Below the pieces are notes generated by a model, which saw only the letters and a list, made by a program, of their open reading frames with translations, was not told the DNA's origin and did not search any database. A stretch of DNA of 64,000 nt from Cryomorphaceae bacterium (GTDB lineage: Bacteria > Bacteroidota > Bacteroidia > Flavobacteriales > Flavobacteriaceae): NCBI GenBank assembly GCA_003331265.1, contig QOPV01000005.1:1-64000 (forward strand), in the 5' to 3' direction. Below, one piece after another: positions 14,944 through 23,359 of the stretch. Made by a program: the position numbers and the translations under genes. The stretch's first letter is position 1; each line of letters opens with the position of its first letter.

Positions 14944-16305
14944 TTAATTAGTTATTATTGCTGTATTAATTTCTTTATTACTTTTTAATACAACAAAAGA
15001 TGAAATAGCATAATATGCTTGTTTGTTACTTGCGGAAGATTTTAAATCATTTACCCAATTTTCAAAATCGTATTCATAATTAAATGTAGAATTTGAAAGA
15101 TTGTTGTTAAATTTATTAATCCTTACAGGAACTTCCATGCCTGGACACCATCCAGCTCTATCAGGTTCCCAATTACCATTTTGAGGGCTAACTGGATTTG
15201 AAGCACACCCAATTGGTCCCATATAATGTTGAAAAGTATTTGCGTTGTTAATTTTAATATTATGTGTTCTGTAACACCATTCTGCACAAGGTCTTCCATC
15301 TGGATCATTAGGTGTTGCATGCCCCCATCCAGTAATAATAGTTCTTAAATGAGTACTTTCAACATCAGAACCAATACTTACAGTTTTAATTAAATCAAAT
15401 TTAGACTCATCTTCACCATAAACAACTCCTTCTAAAGAATTTCTATTATATTGAATAATTTCAGAAACTTGATAATTAATATAATCCGGTTCTCCGATTA
15501 CATAATCAAAGTCTACAGATAAATTCCAGCCATCACTTCCCCAAACCTCAATAAATGCTTTTAACTCAACATTTCCTGTAAGCATAGATTTAAAATCTGT
15601 AACATCGATTTCAAAACCTCTCTCTAATTTTTTATTATCAATACCATAGGGTGTAATATATCTTCCAATTTCAAAATATTTAGATGAATTAGGGTCTTTA
15701 ACAAAGATATTTGAAAACACATCCCAAGCATTACACCCGCCTGATGGACAATCAAGTTGAATGAACATTTTAATAGACTCTATATTTTCAAGAGTATCAT
15801 GTAAATCAAAGTTTTGAACAGAAGTCTGATTTTTTCCAGATCCAAAAGCCAAATGTTGTTGATTGAAAGCTTTATAATTAATTCTTAATTTTATAGCATT
15901 CGCAGATAAATTAATATTAATTGGGTTAGTTTTGGAATTATCAATTTTTAAATTACCCGTTTTACTGCCAATCTCATCAGGGCTAAATCTTACATATATA
16001 TTTATATAATCTTTAGGGTTAATTGAAAGGGTTTTTCCAAATGTTGTATTATCAGTTGACAGTTCAAATTCATCAGAAACCGAAATATTAATATTTGAGT
16101 TTATATTTTTACTTGAAATTATTATTGACTTAGTAGTAGAGAACTTTGTAATCATAGTGTCCTCGAACAATATAGAATTTATATTAGTGGAAATATAAGG
16201 CAAATCTGAATCAATATTATTTGAATCTGCAGAATCATTTTTACTGCAGCTTGTGACAACAAATAACATTATTTGGGTGATTAATATTAAATTAAAATTC
16301 TTCAT
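14944..16305 (-). CDS. PNGase F-type peptide N-glycanase (lipoprotein)
   Basis: The 453-residue product belongs to the PNGase F family, which cleaves the bond between Asn and GlcNAc to release N-glycans. A lipobox (FVVTSC, Cys about 20) is followed by an Ig-like ASPM/HYDIN-type domain (about 50-150, ending NPININLSANA) and two PNGase F beta domains. The three residues known to matter in Elizabethkingia PNGase F (Asp60, Glu118, Glu206) have equivalents: D in CNAWDVF (about 194), E in FIEVWGSDGW (about 251) and E in CAEWCYRTH (about 341), with nearly the same spacing. The RAGWCPGMEVPVR motif follows. Its start overlaps the end of the gene at 16292 by 14 nt. Confidence 0.9.
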   Translation of the reverse strand: MKNFNLILITQIMLFVVTSCSKNDSADSNNIDSDLPYISTNINSILFEDTMITKFSTTKSIIISSKNINSNINISVSDEFELSTDNTTFGKTLSINPKDYINIYVRFSPDEIGSKTGNLKIDNSKTNPININLSANAIKLRINYKAFNQQHLAFGSGKNQTSVQNFDLHDTLENIESIKMFIQLDCPSGGCNAWDVFSNIFVKDPNSSKYFEIGRYITPYGIDNKKLERGFEIDVTDFKSMLTGNVELKAFIEVWGSDGWNLSVDFDYVIGEPDYINYQVSEIIQYNRNSLEGVVYGEDESKFDLIKTVSIGSDVESTHLRTIITGWGHATPNDPDGRPCAEWCYRTHNIKINNANTFQHYMGPIGCASNPVSPQNGNWEPDRAGWCPGMEVPVRINKFNNNLSNSTFNYEYDFENWVNDLKSSASNKQAYYAISSFVVLKSNKEINTAIITN

Positions 16306-16696
16306 TCTTTTTTATGATATTTTTAAAAGTCTTAAACTCCTTTTTACCAAAATACATTTTACTAACCAATAAGATTGATTCATCTGTAATGTCTTTAGCA
16401 TTATTTGATGAAAGAATAAATTTAGTTCCATCCATACTTATTAGTTGATTTTTATCTGCATTTAAATCTATGGCAGTATAAAAATGATGTCTTAGTACAA
16501 ACTCTAAAGTCATGTCTGTTCCATTGTATTTTTTTTGAAACAAAGATTGATCTGAAATAGTTGTCATTAAGACTCTAAATGGTTTTGAACCATTATTACT
16601 TTTTCTTAGCGAAATTAAATCTATGCTTTGTTCGTTAGATTGAGAATATCCAAAAAAAATGGAAAAAATAAAATATAAAAAAAGACAATTTTTCAT
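16292..16696 (-). CDS. Secreted protein of unknown function (134 aa)
   Basis: The signal peptide ends at YSQS, followed by a single domain with a beta-rich pattern (KPFRVLMTTISDQSLFQKKY, LEFVLRHHFYTAIDLNAD). No family was recognised. It lies between the DUF4920 gene (18 nt upstream) and PNGase F (14-nt overlap), so it is probably cotranscribed with them. Confidence 0.5.
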   Translation of the reverse strand: MKNCLFLYFIFSIFFGYSQSNEQSIDLISLRKSNNGSKPFRVLMTTISDQSLFQKKYNGTDMTLEFVLRHHFYTAIDLNADKNQLISMDGTKFILSSNNAKDITDESILLVSKMYFGKKEFKTFKNIIKKNEEF

Positions 16697-16714
16697 TTAA
16701 TAAAAATTATAATT

Positions 16715-17170
16715 CTAATCTTTTATTATTACTCCATCTGCAAGAAAAGATATCGTTATTTCTGGTTCATTTATTAATGCTATTTCAGCTTTAGTTTTAC
16801 CAGCATCTTCAGCATAATGCTTTAATTGATCAATGCTAAGAGTATCTATAGATATCTTTCCATTAATTAAAGATGATTTTCCTTCTATTCCATTTTTAGG
16901 AACAAAAAATCCATAGTCTTTAAATCTAACAAGAATTGTATCATTATTTACATTCATCTTCATCCAACATCCTTTCATCGGGCAACTTGATAAAATTTTA
17001 CCTTGAATTTTTACATCTGTACTTTTAAGTTCTAATATTTTATTTTTGATTACATCATAATCTTTTACATCAAAGTAATCGATTCTTTTTCCAAAAAAAC
17101 TTGAGCTGTCTAATTCTTGACTAAAAGAAAATAAAGAAATAAAAAAAAATGTAAAAAAATAATATTTCAT
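16715..17170 (-). CDS. DUF4920 secreted protein
   Basis: The 151-residue product has a signal peptide (ending FSQE) and a DUF4920 domain whose hallmarks are visible: KIQGKILSSCPMKGCWMKM, ILVRFKDYGFFVPK, GKISIDTLSIDQLKHYAEDAG. The CPMKGCW motif supplies two Cys near a Met and Trp, suggestive of a metal or redox site, but the function is unknown. It is the first gene of the three-gene run that ends with PNGase F. Confidence 0.8.
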   Translation of the reverse strand: MKYYFFTFFFISLFSFSQELDSSSFFGKRIDYFDVKDYDVIKNKILELKSTDVKIQGKILSSCPMKGCWMKMNVNNDTILVRFKDYGFFVPKNGIEGKSSLINGKISIDTLSIDQLKHYAEDAGKTKAEIALINEPEITISFLADGVIIKD

Positions 17171-17277
17171 AGCATATAAAATTAAACAAATATTATAATA
17201 AAATTTTTAACTTATTTTTTTCTTTAATTAATCAATATATATTTGCAAATTGATTGTTCAATTTGATTATAATAAAA

Positions 17278-17664
17278 ATGAAAAAAAAACCTGATAACGT
17301 TGCCGATAAACCTAGTATACTCCCTTACGGAACCAATGTAGGTGCACCAGCTATAAAACCTAACGATGTAGGGGTATGGAGAAGTGAAAAAATAATCAAA
17401 ACAAATCAATACTTTGAAGCCAAATTCAATGAGATAAAAGAAGATTATAAAAAACTTATTGAAAATTATGAGTGGAATAAATTAGTCTATGCTTCTGATT
17501 TTAAATTTGAGCCTGAAAAAGGTAAAATTTATTTTTTATATCAAAAAAAAGATGAAACTTTATTTTTATCATTAATTGAACCTGACATGTGGGATAAAAT
17601 ATTTGTTGGAGCGTTCAAGTTAGATTCGGAAAACAAATGGATTAAATTAGAAAAAGTTGAGTAA
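17278..17664 (+). CDS. DUF2452 protein (128 aa)
   Basis: This small cytoplasmic protein is of the DUF2452 family, recognised from the N-terminal KPDNVADKPSILPYGTNVGA and IKPNDVGVWRSEK motifs and the YEWNKLVYASDFKFEPEKG and FLSLIEPDMW segments. The role is unknown; it is widespread in Bacteroidetes. The ATG at 17278 is used rather than the TTG at 17254, since the family begins just before KKKPDN. It converges with the esterase at 17669. Confidence 0.8.
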   Translation: MKKKPDNVADKPSILPYGTNVGAPAIKPNDVGVWRSEKIIKTNQYFEAKFNEIKEDYKKLIENYEWNKLVYASDFKFEPEKGKIYFLYQKKDETLFLSLIEPDMWDKIFVGAFKLDSENKWIKLEKVE

Positions 17665-17668
17665 TATT

Positions 17669-18553
17669 TTAATACTCCTTTAAAAAATTCCAAATTCTGT
17701 TATAAATTAAATCTCCTAATCCATAATTCGATTGATGACCTGCTCCGTCTACAAGATGATATGAAACCACATGACTGTTTTCACAATTTATATATGAAAA
17801 AGATGAGACTTTAAAGTCACCCCAAATGCTAGATTTTTCAACTAAATTATTTAAATCACATTTTGAATTTACAGCCCAATTTTCAGCACTGTTTTTTGCT
17901 GAAAGAAATACATGTCCAACAGGTGAATTTCCTCCTTCAACAGGAATTAAATCATCATTCGTACCGTTAATTTGAAAAACTGAAAGAGATCTTTTAGAGA
18001 TAGTCTTTCCAATAACATCAGATTGTTGACTAACAATCGGAGCTATTGCTCTAAATAATGAAGTTTCTTTTGCAATCTTATTGACTATCAATCCACCATT
18101 AGAAATACCAATACCATAAATTTTATCGTAATCCATCAAATCTGCGGGTTGTGTATTACTTTTCAAAAAATCAATTATCATATTCACAAATTCGACATCA
18201 TTAGCTTTTGAATTTTCATTTCCACAATTCCAACTCCTAAGATGACCATTAGGGAAAATACCAATAAACTCACCATCATCGATCAAATCTTTAATTTCTG
18301 AAGATCTTTGATAAAAATTAAATGCTTCATCACCATTTCCATGAAAAAACATAACAATTGGATATTTATTTTTAGTGGTTTTTTTCGGAATCCTAACCCA
18401 AAATTTTCTATTAACATTTTCATCTAGTATAATTTGAGAAACTGAAGAAGAATAAATATAGTTAAGCTCTGTAGGAATGTTTTCAGATTGTTTTTCTTTA
18501 CAAGCGTAAAATAAAAACAAAGTAATAAAAAAAGATAGTAGTTTAATTTTCAT
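17669..18553 (-). CDS. PHB-depolymerase-like esterase lipoprotein
   Basis: The 294-residue product has a lipobox (LFYAC, Cys about 19 from the ATG at 18553) and an alpha/beta-hydrolase domain of the same LpqC type as 8657-9544. Visible motifs are PIVMFFHGNGDEAFN, the nucleophile elbow GIGISNGGL (Ser about 150), QINGTNDDLIPVEGG with the acid residue, and DGAGHQSNYG with the His. The substrate is unknown. The ATG at 18574 would put seven extra residues before the signal, so 18553 is preferred. It is divergent from the lysine operon. Confidence 0.78.
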   Translation of the reverse strand: MKIKLLSFFITLFLFYACKEKQSENIPTELNYIYSSSVSQIILDENVNRKFWVRIPKKTTKNKYPIVMFFHGNGDEAFNFYQRSSEIKDLIDDGEFIGIFPNGHLRSWNCGNENSKANDVEFVNMIIDFLKSNTQPADLMDYDKIYGIGISNGGLIVNKIAKETSLFRAIAPIVSQQSDVIGKTISKRSLSVFQINGTNDDLIPVEGGNSPVGHVFLSAKNSAENWAVNSKCDLNNLVEKSSIWGDFKVSSFSYINCENSHVVSYHLVDGAGHQSNYGLGDLIYNRIWNFLKEY

Positions 18554-18646
18554 ATTATTTTTCAAAAATACCAAATAATTGAAATATCAATAATAGTTTG
18601 AGAATTGTTAAAAAGAATTAACTAAATAACAAACAAGAACAAACCT

Positions 18647-18670
18647 TAATTGTTATATTTATAACAATTA
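18647..18670. promoter_or_regulatory. 24-bp palindrome upstream of lysine operon (probable operator)
   Basis: Two perfect 11-base arms (TAATTGTTATA and its reverse complement) flank a central TT. It ends 18 nt before the ATG at 18689 and lies in the 135-bp divergent region. The size and position suit a dimeric repressor or an Lrp/GntR-type regulator; there is no regulator gene nearby to pair with it. It is AT-rich, but an 11-base perfect arm is unlikely by chance at this exact place. Confidence 0.55.
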
Positions 18671-18688
18671 TCATTTATTTTGTTATAT

Positions 18689-19750
18689 ATGAAAAATATA
18701 ATTGTTCTTGGTTTGGGAAAAGTAGGATCTTTAGTTGGAACTTTATTGACTAAAAATTTTAATGTAATAGGTTTAGATCAAAATAAACCACATTATAATT
18801 ATGAACTTCCTTTTAAAATATTAAAGGAAGATGTTTCTGACATAAAAAAAATGAAGGAAATTTTAAATGATTTTGATGCTGTGGTATCGGCTCTTCCATT
18901 TTTTTTAAATAAAGAGATTGCAAAATTAGCTCATGATTTAGGTATACATTACTTTGACTTAACTGAGGATGTAGAAACAACAAAATATATACAAAAACTT
19001 AGTAAATCCTCAAATAGAGTGATGGCTCCTCAATGTGGATTAGCTCCGGGACTAATAGGAATAATTGGAAATGATTTAGCCTTAAAATTTGATGAGTTGA
19101 GAGATATTGAACTTAGAGTTGGCGCATTGCCAAGATATCCAAATGGACAATTAGCATATTCCTTCACTTGGTCTCCTTTTGGAGTCATAAATGAATATAT
19201 CAATGATGCAGAGGTAATTCAAAATGGTGTAAAAAAAACAGTTCCTTCTTTAGATGGTTTTGAATATATTAATATTGAAGGTCAAGAGTTTGAAGCCTTT
19301 ACAACATCAGGTGGGTTGGGAACTATGTGTGATACTTTTAAAGGAAAATTAGATACCTTAAATTATAAAACTATAAGATATCCTGGTCATGGAAAACTTA
19401 TGAGGTTTTTAATGTATGAGCTAATACTTAAAAATGACAAACCACTACTAGAGAAAATTTTAAGTAATGCCAAACCACCTGTAGATGATGATGTAGTTTA
19501 TGTTTATGCTGTTGTAGAGGGATGGAAAAAGAAAAAAATATCAAGAAGTGAATATTTTAAAGCATTTTACCCTTTAGAAATTCAAGGGAAAAATTGGAGA
19601 GCAATTTCTTGGACTACTGCGGCATCCTTAGTTTCAGTTGTAGAAATGGTTGCAAATGGCAAACTTCCAGAGAAAGGGTTTTTGAAACAGGAAGAAATTC
19701 CTTACGGAGAATTTTTAAAAACTAGTTCAGGTAAATTATTTTTAAACTAA
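18689..19750 (+). CDS. Lysine 6-dehydrogenase / saccharopine dehydrogenase family
   Basis: The 353-residue product has an NAD(P)-binding Rossmann start (IIVLGLGKVGSLVG), the SALPFFLN region, FDLTEDVETT, and MAPQCGLAPGLIGIIGN, all typical of the saccharopine-dehydrogenase / lysine-6-dehydrogenase group. The length (about 350) is closer to lysine 6-dehydrogenase than to the roughly 440-residue saccharopine enzymes. Either would give 2-aminoadipate 6-semialdehyde, the substrate of the ALDH at 20672. The ATG at 18689 is preferred over the TTG at 18680. It is the first gene of an operon with gaps of 9 and 3 nt. Confidence 0.8.
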   Translation: MKNIIVLGLGKVGSLVGTLLTKNFNVIGLDQNKPHYNYELPFKILKEDVSDIKKMKEILNDFDAVVSALPFFLNKEIAKLAHDLGIHYFDLTEDVETTKYIQKLSKSSNRVMAPQCGLAPGLIGIIGNDLALKFDELRDIELRVGALPRYPNGQLAYSFTWSPFGVINEYINDAEVIQNGVKKTVPSLDGFEYINIEGQEFEAFTTSGGLGTMCDTFKGKLDTLNYKTIRYPGHGKLMRFLMYELILKNDKPLLEKILSNAKPPVDDDVVYVYAVVEGWKKKKISRSEYFKAFYPLEIQGKNWRAISWTTAASLVSVVEMVANGKLPEKGFLKQEEIPYGEFLKTSSGKLFLN

Positions 19751-19759
19751 CTTTAATTA

Positions 19760-20668
19760 ATGAATTTTCGAGAAAAAAAACCGATTCACTTAATACTTGA
19801 ATCACTTTTTAAAACTTATTCCAACAGAGTTCCGGATGTTAAAAAAATAACCAATGGATTGGTTAAAAATAAAATAATTTCAAATCAAGAAGATATAATC
19901 AATGATCACATAGCATTTAGAACCATGGGAGTTAAAAATCTTGGAATAAATTCTTTTGAAAAAATATTTTTACATCATGGCTATGTTAAAAAAGACAATT
20001 ACTCTTTTAAATTAAAAAAACTAAATGCATTTTGGTATTCTCACTTTGACAAGAACATGCCAAGAATATTTATAAGTGAATTAAAAGTTGATGAACTTTC
20101 TAGTAAATCACAAGAAATAATATATAAATACACTGATCAAGTGATAAAAGATCCTGTAGATGAATTAGATCTTGACAACATTAAGGAGGTCATAAATTTT
20201 TTAAGTAAACCTTTATGGAGTTTACCCTCGTTGAACGATTTTAAAAGCTTATTAAAAGAAAGTGAATATGCCTCATGGGTAATTTACAATAGATATTACT
20301 TAAATCATTATACTATTAGTGTACATGAATTAATTAAAGGCTACAATACTTTAAAAAAATTTAATAAGTTCTTGGAAAAACTAAATATTAAATTAAATAA
20401 TTCTGGGGGAGTAATTAAAAAGAGTAAAGATGGCCTACTATTACAAAGTAGTACAATTGCCAATAAAGTTAAAGCCAAATTTTTAAATAATGAAACGTTT
20501 ATGATTTCTGGAAGTTATGTGGAATTTGCAGAAAGAAAATTATTTCCAGAATTTAAAAATCTACCAATTGAAGATATAGAACCAAAACATCGAAGAGAAG
20601 GTTTTGAAGCATCAAATGCCGATAAAATATTTGAAAGTACATTTATTAAACAAACTGAAAGAAAATAA
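19760..20668 (+). CDS. hglS: DUF1338 2-oxoadipate dioxygenase/decarboxylase-like (HglS)
   Basis: The 302-residue product belongs to the DUF1338 family; characterised HglS converts 2-oxoadipate to 2-hydroxyglutarate using Fe(II) and O2. The family motifs are present: NDHIAFRTMG (metal His about 50 and the substrate-binding Arg), LNHYTISVHEL (metal His about 183) and SGSYVEFAERK (metal Glu about 255). It is much shorter than the Pseudomonas enzyme (about 460 aa) but keeps the ligands in order. It sits between a lysine-type dehydrogenase and an ALDH7-like enzyme, which matches a lysine to 2-aminoadipate to 2-oxoadipate to 2-hydroxyglutarate route. The required aminotransferase is not in the window. 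Confidence 0.82.
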   Translation: MNFREKKPIHLILESLFKTYSNRVPDVKKITNGLVKNKIISNQEDIINDHIAFRTMGVKNLGINSFEKIFLHHGYVKKDNYSFKLKKLNAFWYSHFDKNMPRIFISELKVDELSSKSQEIIYKYTDQVIKDPVDELDLDNIKEVINFLSKPLWSLPSLNDFKSLLKESEYASWVIYNRYYLNHYTISVHELIKGYNTLKKFNKFLEKLNIKLNNSGGVIKKSKDGLLLQSSTIANKVKAKFLNNETFMISGSYVEFAERKLFPEFKNLPIEDIEPKHRREGFEASNADKIFESTFIKQTERK

Positions 20669-20671
20669 GAT

Positions 20672-22222
20672 ATGAGAAAAAATGAAAAAGTTGATGCTAT
20701 TTTAAATAAATTACATATTTCAAAAAAACAAAAAGGATGTTCAAATGGTGGTAAGTGGTTTGGATCTGGTGAGATTATTAAATCATTTAGCCCGGTAGAT
20801 GATTCTTTAATTGGAGAAATACAAACTGGAAATTATAAAGATTATGAAAAAATAATTAAAGAAGCTCAAAAGGCTTTTTTAAGTTTTAGAAAAATCCCAG
20901 CTCCTGAAAGAGGCAATTTAGTTCGTCTTTTAGGAAATAAAATAAGAGAAAATAAAAGAGAATTAGGGGAATTAGTGTCATGGGAAATGGGTAAATCATT
21001 GCAAGAAGGTTTAGGTGAAGTACAAGAAATGATTGACATATGCGATTTTGCTGTTGGACTCTCAAGACAATTATATGGATTAACAATGCATTCTGAAAGA
21101 CCTAACCACAGAATGTATGAGCAATATCACCCTCTGGGCACAGTTGGTATTATTTCTGCTTTCAATTTCCCTGTTGCTGTATGGAGTTGGAATGTGGCAT
21201 TGGCATGGATATGTGGGAATGTTTGTGTTTGGAAACCATCTGAAAAAACTCCGATATGTAGCATTGCTTGTCAAAATATGATTTCAGATGTGTTAAAAGA
21301 AAATAATATTCCCAGTGGTGTTTCTAGTCTAATAAATGGAGATAAAAAAATTGGACAGTTAATGTCAGATGATAAAAGGATTAATCTTTTATCTGCAACT
21401 GGTTCAACCAATATGGGAAAAGAGGTTGCTAAAAGAGTTGGTGCTAGATTGGGAAAGACATTGTTAGAACTTGGAGGTAATAATGCTGTAATTATAACTC
21501 AAAATGCTGAAATAAAACACGCTATTAATAATATTGTATTTGGAGCAGTAGGTACTTGCGGTCAACGTTGCACATCAACAAGAAGAGTTATAATTCATGA
21601 ATCTATTTTAGAAAAATTAAAAACAGAATTAAAAAAAGCATATGATCAAATTAAAATAGGTAATCCCTTAGATGAAAGTAACCATATGGGTCCGTTAATT
21701 GACCAAGATGCTGTAAATCAATATCAAAACGCACTTAAACAAATCATAAAAGAGGGAGGAAAAATAATTGTTGAGGGAGGATTGTTGAAAGGAGATAAAT
21801 ATCCCAGTTCAAACTTCGTAAAGCCAGTAATTGCAGAAATTAAGAATAATGCAGAAATAGTACAAAAAGAAACTTTTGCTCCAATATTATATTTAATTAA
21901 ATATAAAGGTGATGTAGAAAATGCAATTCAAATTATGAATGATGTAAAACAAGGTCTATCCTCTGCTATTTTAACACAAAACATAAAAGAATCAGAAAAA
22001 TTTCTTTCATACTCAGGAAGTGACTGTGGGATAGCTAATGTAAATATTGGAACTTCTGGAGCTGAAATTGGAGGAGCTTTTGGAGGTGAAAAAGAAACAG
22101 GCGGCGGAAGGGAAAGTGGATCAGACGCTTGGAAAGTTTATATGAGAAGACAAACTAATACAATAAATTATTCCTCAGAAGTTCCTTTAGCACAGGGAAT
22201 TAACTTTAATTTAGATGTATAA
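20672..22222 (+). CDS. ALDH7-like 2-aminoadipate 6-semialdehyde dehydrogenase
   Basis: The 516-residue aldehyde dehydrogenase has IISAFNFPVAVWSWN, the NAD-binding TGSTNMGKEVA, the general-base Glu in LELGGNNA, the catalytic Cys in GTCGQRCTST and the FGGEKETGGGRESGSD end motif. These forms are characteristic of ALDH7 (antiquitin/AmaB), which oxidises 2-aminoadipate 6-semialdehyde to 2-aminoadipate. The operon context with the lysine dehydrogenase and DUF1338 genes supports that. Its stop lies 6 nt from the stop of the convergent acyl-CoA dehydrogenase. Confidence 0.88.
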   Translation: MRKNEKVDAILNKLHISKKQKGCSNGGKWFGSGEIIKSFSPVDDSLIGEIQTGNYKDYEKIIKEAQKAFLSFRKIPAPERGNLVRLLGNKIRENKRELGELVSWEMGKSLQEGLGEVQEMIDICDFAVGLSRQLYGLTMHSERPNHRMYEQYHPLGTVGIISAFNFPVAVWSWNVALAWICGNVCVWKPSEKTPICSIACQNMISDVLKENNIPSGVSSLINGDKKIGQLMSDDKRINLLSATGSTNMGKEVAKRVGARLGKTLLELGGNNAVIITQNAEIKHAINNIVFGAVGTCGQRCTSTRRVIIHESILEKLKTELKKAYDQIKIGNPLDESNHMGPLIDQDAVNQYQNALKQIIKEGGKIIVEGGLLKGDKYPSSNFVKPVIAEIKNNAEIVQKETFAPILYLIKYKGDVENAIQIMNDVKQGLSSAILTQNIKESEKFLSYSGSDCGIANVNIGTSGAEIGGAFGGEKETGGGRESGSDAWKVYMRRQTNTINYSSEVPLAQGINFNLDV

Positions 22223-22228
22223 AAAAAC

Positions 22229-23353
22229 TCAATAATTATTAATTTTTGCTAGTCTATCTAAATGATAATTAGAGTCTCCTAAAATTCTCTGAATGACTCT
22301 AGCTCTTTTGAGAAAAAATCCAATATCTGCATCATCAGTAACGCCTATTCCACCATGCATTTGTACAGCTTCATTACTTACTAGTTTAAAAACCAATCCT
22401 AATTTAGCTTTTGCAAGACTTGCATGTTTTGAAAGATTCGAATCATTTGAATCTATGGACTGTAAAGCTTTTAAAACAATAGATTTACAAAGTTCAATTT
22501 CACCAAACATTAGAGCTGAACGATGCTGTAATGCCTGAAAAGAACCTATTTTAACTCCAAATTGTTCTCTTTCTTTTAAATAAGTCATAGTTATTTCAAA
22601 AGCTTCTTGAATACTACCAAGCATTTCAGAGGCCAATCCAATTCTAGCTATATCAAAAGTTTTATCCAAAATTGAAAAACCATCTCCATTTGAAGATAAA
22701 AAATTATCTTTTTCTATTTTTACATTATTAAAGGTTATATCAGAATAAGTTCTAGAATCCATATGAACTTTATGATTGAATTTAATTCCATTAGCATTTG
22801 CATCTACAAGAACTATTAAAGTATTTGAATCACTTTCATCTTTTGCGCTGACTATTAAATAATCTGAAACACTTCCATCAATGACAAAATTCTTTTTTCC
22901 ATTTAACACAAAAAAATCTTTCTCATTAGAAATTAAAGTATCTAAAGAATTAGAATTATGATGTTTTCCTTCCTCATGTGCTAAGGTCAAAAGCTTTGAT
23001 CCGTTCATGATTTCTTGAAACAACTTAGTCTTTAATACTTCATTTTTTGAAAGGTTTATTAATGTGGAAGACATCAAAACTGTAGATATAATGGGAGATG
23101 CAGTTAATTTTCTACCCATTTCTTCAAGCACCTGTCCTAAACCAACATATCCAAAATTTAAACCATTGTATTTTTCAGGGATAGTTAAAGAAGTCCAACC
23201 CATTTCTACCATTTCCATCCATAATTCCTTGTCGTAAGTCTGGAAGTCGTTATCCCTTAACTCTCTCATACTAGAAAAAGGTGATTTTGAATCTAAAAAC
23301 TCTTTTGTAGATTCTTTAAGCATTTGCTGCTCTTCATTAATTATTAATGCCAT
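22229..23353 (-). CDS. Acyl-CoA dehydrogenase (pair member, 374 aa)
   Basis: The product has the standard ACAD fold: N-terminal helices (INEEQQMLKESTKEFLDSK), GWTSLTIPEKYNGL, a central beta domain, and the C-terminal helical domain with YLKEREQFGVKIGSFQALQH and VQMHGGIGVTDDADIGFFL. It lies 6 nt downstream of a second ACAD gene. Adjacent ACAD pairs of this kind are known to form alpha2beta2 enzymes on bulky or side-chain CoA esters (steroid FadE pairs). It is the last gene of the long minus-strand operon. Chain length and substrate are unknown. Confidence 0.88.
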   Translation of the reverse strand: MALIINEEQQMLKESTKEFLDSKSPFSSMRELRDNDFQTYDKELWMEMVEMGWTSLTIPEKYNGLNFGYVGLGQVLEEMGRKLTASPIISTVLMSSTLINLSKNEVLKTKLFQEIMNGSKLLTLAHEEGKHHNSNSLDTLISNEKDFFVLNGKKNFVIDGSVSDYLIVSAKDESDSNTLIVLVDANANGIKFNHKVHMDSRTYSDITFNNVKIEKDNFLSSNGDGFSILDKTFDIARIGLASEMLGSIQEAFEITMTYLKEREQFGVKIGSFQALQHRSALMFGEIELCKSIVLKALQSIDSNDSNLSKHASLAKAKLGLVFKLVSNEAVQMHGGIGVTDDADIGFFLKRARVIQRILGDSNYHLDRLAKINNY

Positions 23354-23359
23354 AGTATT

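Noticed and set aside
20886-21274. Open frames on the minus strand inside the aldehyde dehydrogenase gene
   Set aside because: They are antisense shadows of a strongly conserved enzyme with no protein-like composition.
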